In this document: positions 6,781 through 10,977 of the stretch, in pieces
How positions within the stretch are numbered: the stretch's first letter is position 1
Layout: every line of letters begins with the position of its first letter
From: JAWLBR01 sp041687495
GTDB taxonomy: Bacteria > Bacillota > Limnochordia > DTU087 > JAAYGB01
NCBI GenBank assembly: GCA_041687495.1
Contig: JAWLBR010000092.1
Location: 1-10,977 of the forward strand
Reading direction: 5' to 3'
Length of the DNA stretch: 10,977 nucleotides
Notes under the pieces: generated by a model
Databases searched by the model: none
What the model was told of the DNA's origin: nothing
The model's input: the letters and a program-made list of their open reading frames with translations, nothing else
Made by a program: the position numbers and the translations under genes

Positions 6781-6816
6781 GGACGACGTTAAGATGGCGT
6801 TGTTCGTCTTTTTATT
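6781..6816 (+). terminator. Attenuator terminator before the efflux gene
   Basis: Bases 6781-6791 pair with 6795-6805 in an 11-bp stem that includes several G-U pairs. The sequence CTTTTTATTT (6808-6817) follows immediately, a classic intrinsic-terminator tail. It ends only a few bases before the pump's ribosome-binding site (6818-6825), so it must be bypassed for the gene to be expressed. Its position fits transcription attenuation controlled by the upstream leader peptide. Confidence 0.7.
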
Positions 6817-6835
6817 TGAGAGGAGATCGACTATC

Positions 6836-8074
6836 ATGGAAAAATGGAAAAAGCAATTCGCCGTCATATACGCGGGTCAGGCCTTTTCGCTTCTAGGCTC
6901 GGCTGCCGTTCAATTCGCTGTTATCTGGTGGTTGACCATTCAGACCGAATCAGCCATCACCCTGACGATTGCATCAATTGTTACCTTCCTCCCCAACATG
7001 CTGATTGGACCCTTTGCCGGCGTATGGGTTGACCGATACAACCGCCGCACAGTGATGATTGCCGCAGACGGCTTGGTGGCTATGTCCAGCGTTATTCTTG
7101 GTGTAGCGTTTCTGCTTACGCCAACACCGCCTGTTTGGTTTATTTACGTTGTGCTGTTTCTGCGTGGACTGGGTAATACGTTTCATGGTCCGGCCATGCA
7201 AGCAGCCATCCCCTTGCTTGTACCCACGGATATGCTGACCAAGGCTGGTGGGTGGGGGAACATGATTCAATCCCTGGCCAATATGCTGGGGCCTGTGCTG
7301 GGTGCCACTCTTATGACGGTTCTTCCGATCTCCGGCATCATGCTGGTTGATATTCTGGGTGCCGCCTTTGCCATTGGCTGCCTTCTGTGTGTTGCCATTC
7401 CTGATATTCCGCAAACCAATGAGAGACTAAACGTCTGGGCTGACATGAAGCTGGGCTTTACTGCCATGAAGGCCAACAAACCTTTAATGGCGATATTCTT
7501 CCCCATGCTGCTGATGACAGTTATCTATATGCCCTTGGGGTCCCTCTTTCCGCTGTTGGTGCGCAGCCACTTTATGGGCGAAGCATGGCACAACAGTGTA
7601 GTGGAATTCACCTTTGCAGGTGGTCTGCTCATTTCCTCTTTGGTTATCGCTGTGTGGGGCGGTATGAGGAGTAGATTCCTAATGGCGTCTTTCGCGATTG
7701 GGTTGATGGGCTTGGCTACTTTAATTAGTGGAGCTTTGCCGGTAAGCGGCTTTTGGATATTTGTCATATGCTGTTTCTTCTTGGGCAGTTCCGGCACTTT
7801 CATGAATGTTCCCGTTATGGCCTATGTGCAGGAAAGCATCGCACCGGAGACAATGGGTAAGGTGTTCTCCTTCTTGATGACCGCCATGACCCTTTCGATG
7901 CCAATTGGCTTGCTCATTGCAGGCCCGGTTGTTGAAGCTGTCGGCATTAACACATGGTTTTTCTGGTCAGGTGCAGCACTGATCGGGAATGCTGTCCTTT
8001 GCCGCATTTTAACACGGCCCTATGACAAAGAAACTATGAAACCTGAAGCGCCGCCTGCAGAGGAGCTATCCTAG
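6836..8074 (+). CDS. MFS efflux transporter, Mef-like (macrolide efflux family)
   Basis: This 412-residue protein is a 12-helix major facilitator transporter, probably a drug:proton antiporter that exports macrolide-type antibiotics. It resembles Mef(A) along its length: the N-terminus with AGQAFSLLGSAAVQFAVIWW, then FLPNMLIGPFAGVWVDRYNRR holding motif A (Asp66-Arg67 with Arg70-Arg71). Further along come LFLRGLGNTFHGPAMQAAIP, LLVP, the LISGALPVSGFWIFVICC region and MGKVFSFLMTAMTLSMPIGL. ATG 6836 is chosen because GAGAGGAG (6818-6825) lies 10 nt upstream and the family begins at this point; an in-frame start at 6701 would add leader sequence that is not conserved. The terminator at 6781-6816 and the MYLVFM leader upstream suggest drug-induced expression. 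Export of macrolides is inferred; the substrate could be another ribosome-targeting drug. Confidence 0.88.
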   Translation: MEKWKKQFAVIYAGQAFSLLGSAAVQFAVIWWLTIQTESAITLTIASIVTFLPNMLIGPFAGVWVDRYNRRTVMIAADGLVAMSSVILGVAFLLTPTPPVWFIYVVLFLRGLGNTFHGPAMQAAIPLLVPTDMLTKAGGWGNMIQSLANMLGPVLGATLMTVLPISGIMLVDILGAAFAIGCLLCVAIPDIPQTNERLNVWADMKLGFTAMKANKPLMAIFFPMLLMTVIYMPLGSLFPLLVRSHFMGEAWHNSVVEFTFAGGLLISSLVIAVWGGMRSRFLMASFAIGLMGLATLISGALPVSGFWIFVICCFFLGSSGTFMNVPVMAYVQESIAPETMGKVFSFLMTAMTLSMPIGLLIAGPVVEAVGINTWFFWSGAALIGNAVLCRILTRPYDKETMKPEAPPAEELS

Positions 8075-8095
8075 TCGCAGCAAAATGTAGATGAC

Positions 8096-8113
8096 GCCCA
8101 GTATTGACTGGGC
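8096..8113 (+). terminator. Candidate terminator after the efflux gene
   Basis: GCCCAGT (8096-8102) and ACTGGGC (8107-8113) form a perfect 7-bp stem with a 4-nt loop, 21 nt after the MFS stop. The following AGGATTGTTTAA is only moderately T-rich, so termination may be partial. Confidence 0.5.
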
Positions 8114-8189
8114 AGGATTGTTTAATCAGGTTCAAGGGATTTGTTGGCAGAGGAACTAATATAGTTGACCAAAGAGGGGGAGAGGGAAA

Positions 8190-8408
8190 GTGAACAAAAA
8201 GCAGCGGGCTGTTTTGATTATCGGGGCAGTGATCTTTGTTTTTGTTGTGCTTCAAGCGCCACGGTATGTGTATGTGCACAATGTTCGGATGCCAGCGGAG
8301 ATGGTACCGAGTTTCTTTTCCCAGATCGACTTGGGGACTGCGGCAACGCGCGGTTTCTCAGTCTTGGGAGGCACGGCCTTGCTCTATCTTGCCCTAAGAA
8401 CAAAATGA
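8190..8408 (+). CDS. Small membrane protein of unknown function, 72 residues
   Basis: I do not recognise a family. The protein begins MNKKQR, then a hydrophobic helix at about residues 7-22 (AVLIIGAVIFVFVVLQ), a short polar middle (about 23-50) and a second, less hydrophobic helix at about 52-69 ending LLYLALRTK. Two membrane segments are likely, with basic residues at both ends that would place both termini inside. The start is GTG 8190, chosen because the very purine-rich GGGGGAGAGGG (8176-8186) lies directly upstream. It sits 115 nt after the efflux gene, beyond a possible terminator, and may be read through from it or have its own promoter; TATAGT at 8159-8164 is a weak -10 candidate. Confidence 0.7.
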   Translation: MNKKQRAVLIIGAVIFVFVVLQAPRYVYVHNVRMPAEMVPSFFSQIDLGTAATRGFSVLGGTALLYLALRTK

Positions 8409-8431
8409 GCCCCGGCAAGCGCGCCGGGGCT
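8408..8431. terminator. GC-rich hairpin between convergent genes
   Basis: AGCCCCGGC (8408-8416) and GCCGGGGCT (8423-8431) form a perfect 9-bp stem with a 6-nt loop, starting at the last base of the small membrane protein gene. On the plus strand it is followed by A's, not T's. On the minus strand it is followed by CATTTTGTTCTT, so it fits an intrinsic terminator better for the minus-strand gene ending at 8506. It probably blocks read-through in both directions. Confidence 0.7.
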
Positions 8432-8505
8432 GAAAAAACGACCTCTTAAATTGGCTTGCAAGCGCTTCAATTCCGGTTGCATGGGTAGTGGAATTGGCCT
8501 TAGGC

Positions 8506-8955
8506 TTACTTCAACAGCCCCCTAAGGATTTGAGCCAGATATTCATCCTTCTTGGCACCCGATGGATTCCCCAACTTTCGCTGCTGCTCCGCTCTAGCTT
8601 CCCACTCTGCTACCCAGTTTCGCTTACCGGAGCTATCAGCCTCAGTTAACCACCAGCGTGGATTCTTGATACCTTTAGTCATGCTTTTCCACTGCGGCCC
8701 TTCTTGAGGGTTAAAAGTCAATGCAGCAAAATCGGAAAAGGAGATTTGCTTAGCATCGTACAGTTTACGGGCAACGGTTTTCACTTCAGCAAACGACGCA
8801 TGTGTGATATCATATTGTCGCGCCAACTGCTTCCAGACCTTCGGATCTTCCTTAGTAAAGTGTGAAGGAGATTGCTCCTCTGGCCGTGTACTTGTAATTC
8901 TGCTGTTATTAGGACGATATAATCCTGGCTGATACGTGTTTCCACTTATCTTCAT
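8506..8955 (-). CDS. Hypothetical protein, 149 residues
   Basis: I do not recognise this gene with confidence. It is a soluble, charged protein without signal peptide or membrane helix. The first 30 or so residues look disordered (MKISGNTYQPGLYRPNNSR, rich in Ser/Pro/Asn). A helical segment follows (WKQLARQYDITHASFAEVKTV, then ARKLYDAKQISFSDFAALTF), and a Trp-rich C-terminal part (NPRWWLTEADSSGKRNWVAEW) ends in a helix (EYLAQILRGLL). The middle resembles short Bacillota proteins with an LAxxYD plus LYDAxxIS pattern, but I cannot name a family. The start at ATG 8955 is chosen because AGGAAGG (8965-8971) lies 9 nt upstream; an in-frame GTG at 8964 would abut that site. A TTGTCA/TTATCT pair on the minus strand (9054-9049 and 9032-9027, 16-bp spacer) may be its own promoter. 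Confidence 0.7.
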   Translation of the reverse strand: MKISGNTYQPGLYRPNNSRITSTRPEEQSPSHFTKEDPKVWKQLARQYDITHASFAEVKTVARKLYDAKQISFSDFAALTFNPQEGPQWKSMTKGIKNPRWWLTEADSSGKRNWVAEWEARAEQQRKLGNPSGAKKDEYLAQILRGLLK

Positions 8956-9026
8956 TCGCCTCACCCTTCCTCACTTTCATCAGCCTAGACCAGTGACTCA
9001 ACCCGGTCTCCACATTTTCCTCTGTG

Positions 9027-9054
9027 AGATAAAAAAGGAGAAGATTGATGACAA
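9027..9054 (-). promoter_or_regulatory. Candidate promoter of the 149-residue protein gene
   Basis: On the minus strand TTGTCA (9054-9049) matches 5 of 6 bases of a -35 box, and TTATCT (9032-9027) is a rough -10 with a 16-bp spacer. The -10 lies about 70 nt before the start codon at 8955. Confidence 0.3.
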
Positions 9055-9106
9055 CTCGACTCCCAATTGCTGCTCGAATGATGTTACTCATGCCTATTTC
9101 CAGCTA

Positions 9107-9769
9107 CTACAGACGTAGGAACGCATCCAGAGAAACTAAGTCACGGCTAATCGTGCTCAAATAGTCTGGGGGAAGGGTGCCTCGCCGCACGAGCTGTTCA
9201 CCAGCTTTCTTTGCCGCCAACGAAATATCGGAAGGTAATTGTTGGGTTACCCAGGCATGGGGCCTAAGCAAAGCTCCTGCGAACTCCCTATCAACATTCT
9301 TGGAGAAAGCCTTCATATGAACCAGGGTGGCACTGAAGTTGTCTTTTTCGTAAAGGCCGCAGGTGGACACCAGCACTACCTTACCATCCGGAATTATTCT
9401 TCGACTCGGGTGATTGGTATGCCCATTAAGAAGGTTAGTCTCCGGTATCCCCAGGGGGAGCATGCGATCCATAAGGACCTTCAGAGGCCCTGTTACGCCA
9501 TTGAAATACACCGGGCTGGCGAGCACCCAAATTTCAGCTTCCTCCAATCTTGGCAAAAGGGAGTTCATATCATCCTTGTGAATACAGTGAGCAGAACTGT
9601 TTCGCCAACAATTTAGCTCACCCGTGCAAGGGCTAATCTCCATCTTTCGCGTATAGAATATTTCCACGCTTCCACCGGCCTCTTCTACACCGTCCAGAAA
9701 ACAGGATAGCAATCGACCAGTGCACCCATTTGCCATATTGGGACTACCATTCAAAGCGATTACTTTCAT
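9107..9769 (-). CDS. Flavodoxin-fold NAD(P)H-dependent FMN reductase family protein
   Basis: This 220-residue protein belongs to the flavodoxin-like NADPH-dependent FMN reductase / iron-sulfur flavoprotein group. The N-terminus MKVIALNGSPN, followed by NGCTG, is the phosphate-binding loop for FMN, and LASPVYFNGVTGPLKVLMDR (about residues 83-102) is the second flavin-contacting segment. Between them is a Cys-containing stretch with Cys48, Cys54 and Cys62 (SPCTGELNCW, then AHCIHKDDM). Relatives often carry one more Cys where Glu51 sits here, so the cluster or disulfide site is altered. The ATG at 9769 is chosen by homology; the ribosome-binding site is weak. The frame stays open up to GTG 9862, but AAGGAG there overlaps that codon. 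It lies downstream of the nitroreductase on the same strand and is probably co-transcribed. Its substrate is unknown. Confidence 0.85.
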   Translation of the reverse strand: MKVIALNGSPNMANGCTGRLLSCFLDGVEEAGGSVEIFYTRKMEISPCTGELNCWRNSSAHCIHKDDMNSLLPRLEEAEIWVLASPVYFNGVTGPLKVLMDRMLPLGIPETNLLNGHTNHPSRRIIPDGKVVLVSTCGLYEKDNFSATLVHMKAFSKNVDREFAGALLRPHAWVTQQLPSDISLAAKKAGEQLVRRGTLPPDYLSTISRDLVSLDAFLRL

Positions 9770-9874
9770 TCCACAAACACATCCTATCTTCAACCAACCA
9801 TAGATATTTCCTGGGATCCCTTCCTCGCGCTCAGGTGCACCTTGTATCCCGGAGTTTGGCACTCCTTAATCTCA

Positions 9875-10657
9875 CTAATTTCTGCACATGGAAATTACGT
9901 ATTCGTGCCCAGACAAAGGCTTTCCCTGGCCTTGTCTGAACGAGACTCTTTCACCCAGATTTTCAGCAGCTATTTGCAGATGCCTAAGGGCAATGCCTAT
10001 GTCAATGTGGTTCAGTTGGGCAAGATGTTTGTTCAAAAGCCGACTACGCTTAATGTACACGTTCACTTCTCTAGCCGTTTCACAGGCAAAACGCCACGGC
10101 TGACCGTTCATGGCAGATGGAGCAACTCTAGCAGCATCGATGATCGTCTGCCATGTTTCATCTGCGTCTCCAAGGACAAGCTCGGAAAGCCCTTTTCTTC
10201 GGCCCCCCTTGCTACGAAACAGCTTTACTCCGGATTGTGGATTTCCAAAGGAGATAACAATAACGACTTCATGGTGGTCAGCGATGTCTGTGATTTCGGC
10301 TAACAACCGTCGTTCGATCTTGCCTCCAATCCAACAGGTACCAATACCCTGTCGAGTTAGCTCCAGTACGATAGATTCCATTAAGTAACCAACGTTCTCC
10401 AAGTATCCTTCTCTGGCTTCAGACGTCACAACCAAATAGTGTGGTGCCCGTACCTTACCGTAGCTACCAATAATTCCAGGGATCACAGAATGCATTCTGC
10501 TCCCATCTTCTACCACATGCACCTGCGTTTGGATGTCATGCAGTTTCTTTGGGTTTCCACAGAGTACTCGAATACCTTCTAGAACAGATTCAGACAACGA
10601 AGCGAGTTCGTACCTGCGGATTGAGCGCCGCCTGTAAATGGCATCGTAAAGCTCCAA
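9875..10657 (-). CDS. Nitroreductase family protein, TM1586 type
   Basis: This 260-residue flavoenzyme is predicted to reduce nitro compounds or quinones with NAD(P)H. The N-terminus reads ELYDAIYRRRSIRRYE, the usual FMN-phosphate-binding arginine/serine cluster. The middle has IGTCWIGG (about residue 106), and the C-terminal half has ARVAPSAMNGQPWRF (about 176), a second FMN-site signature. That two-part layout matches the putative TM nitroreductase family. The start is TTG 10657: the perfect AGGAGGG (10664-10670) lies 6 nt upstream and conserved sequence begins exactly there. An in-frame ATG at 10765 would add 36 unconserved residues. It sits 139 nt after the NIF3-like gene and 105 nt before the FMN reductase gene on the same strand. 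Confidence 0.88.
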   Translation of the reverse strand: MELYDAIYRRRSIRRYELASLSESVLEGIRVLCGNPKKLHDIQTQVHVVEDGSRMHSVIPGIIGSYGKVRAPHYLVVTSEAREGYLENVGYLMESIVLELTRQGIGTCWIGGKIERRLLAEITDIADHHEVVIVISFGNPQSGVKLFRSKGGRRKGLSELVLGDADETWQTIIDAARVAPSAMNGQPWRFACETAREVNVYIKRSRLLNKHLAQLNHIDIGIALRHLQIAAENLGERVSFRQGQGKPLSGHEYVISMCRN

Positions 10658-10663
10658 CTTTTG

Positions 10664-10670
10664 CCCTCCT
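10664..10670 (-). promoter_or_regulatory. Ribosome-binding site selecting a TTG start
   Basis: On the minus strand AGGAGGG lies 6 nt before TTG 10657. It decides the nitroreductase start against the upstream in-frame ATG at 10765. Confidence 0.8.
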
Positions 10671-10796
10671 TCCTCGGGTGATGTCAGCTCTTTCCCAACA
10701 TATCGGTATGCCATCGGCTCAATGCCATATCTGGCCAACGCTGACTTGCGGCGCAGCACAACCATTCGACCAAGCCCCAGGCTTTTCCCGTGCCTA

Positions 10797-10977
10797 CTAC
10801 CGCGCCTCCAGATGTTCCTCTCTCAACCTGACGATCTCTACTTCTGGGAATTGACACTTTAGTTTCTCCGCCAGACTTTGAACACCCGGAAGTTCAGTGA
10901 ATGTGTGACTGCCTATGATAAGATTGAGTCTGTTGAACTGGGCATACTCAATCGTGTACAGAATTTTCTCGCCGGTT
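10797..10977 (-). CDS. NIF3-like (DUF34) dinuclear metal protein, C-terminal part
   Basis: The last 59 codons of a gene entering from the right edge are open on the minus strand and end in tandem TAG codons (10799-10797 and 10796-10794). The sequence contains NLIIGSHTFTELPGVQSLAE, matching the C-terminal motif of NIF3-family proteins, in which a His and a Glu four residues apart (H24 and E28 here) bind a dinuclear metal centre. A final segment EVEIVRLREEHL fits the last beta-strand. The rest of the gene lies outside the window. The family is widespread and is implicated in metal- or cofactor-related hydrolysis without an agreed function. It is the first visible gene of the minus-strand group. 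Confidence 0.6.
   Translation of the reverse strand, partial: TGEKILYTIEYAQFNRLNLIIGSHTFTELPGVQSLAEKLKCQFPEVEIVRLREEHLEAR

Noticed and set aside
6701..6835. Upstream extension of the MFS protein
   Set aside because: It covers the attenuator region, is not conserved in Mef proteins, and ATG 6836 has a good ribosome-binding site.
8468..8496. CAATTCC / GGAATTG inverted repeat downstream of the convergent genes
   Set aside because: Only 7 bp with a 15-nt spacer in a short gap; no flanking duplication or second copy to suggest a mobile or attachment site.
8909..9091. 60-codon minus-strand frame overlapping the start of the 149-residue protein gene
   Set aside because: Weak ribosome-binding site, no family resemblance and overlap with a better-supported gene and its upstream region.
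10658..10765. N-terminal extension of the nitroreductase from ATG 10765
   Set aside because: Residues upstream of the TTG start do not resemble the family, and AGGAGGG is correctly placed only for TTG 10657.

Overview
The window looks like a chromosomal stretch of an anaerobic member of the Bacillota. Shine-Dalgarno sites are strong and purine-rich, GTG and TTG starts are used, and gene families and base composition are typical of the group. The sugar-binding protein has an ordinary signal peptide and no cysteine, so no lipobox. That would fit a two-membrane Bacillota lineage such as Limnochordia, but this is inference. No insertion sequence, phage gene, CRISPR array, rRNA or tRNA was seen.

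Layout. (1) 140-1746, plus strand: a MerR-type regulator and an alpha/beta hydrolase in an ATGA-overlapping pair. Together they carry three single-base frameshifts, and a MerR-style promoter with a 19-bp spacer precedes them. (2) 2123-5156, plus: a carbohydrate ABC importer of secreted binding protein and two permeases, with a strong hairpin between the first two genes and no ATPase. (3) 5497-6447, plus: a stand-alone radical SAM protein with C-terminal SPASM-like cysteines, closed by a strong hairpin terminator. (4) 6585-8074, plus: a Mef-like macrolide-efflux MFS transporter. Its leader encodes the hexapeptide MYLVFM, one residue away from the leader I recall for streptococcal msr(D) (MYLIFM), and ends in a terminator just before the pump's ribosome-binding site. 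(5) 8190-8408, plus: a 72-residue membrane protein, ending in a GC-rich hairpin shared with the convergent strand. (6) 10977-8506, minus strand: the C-terminus of a NIF3-like protein, a TM1586-type nitroreductase, a flavodoxin-fold NAD(P)H-dependent reductase and a 149-residue protein of unknown function.

The most interesting signal is the antibiotic-sensing leader. A ribosome stalled on the hexapeptide by a macrolide would presumably let polymerase pass the downstream hairpins and switch on the efflux pump. The ABC importer probably borrows an ATPase encoded elsewhere. The minus-strand nitroreductase and FMN reductase form a plausible redox pair. All calls come from reading the sequence; no database search was run.
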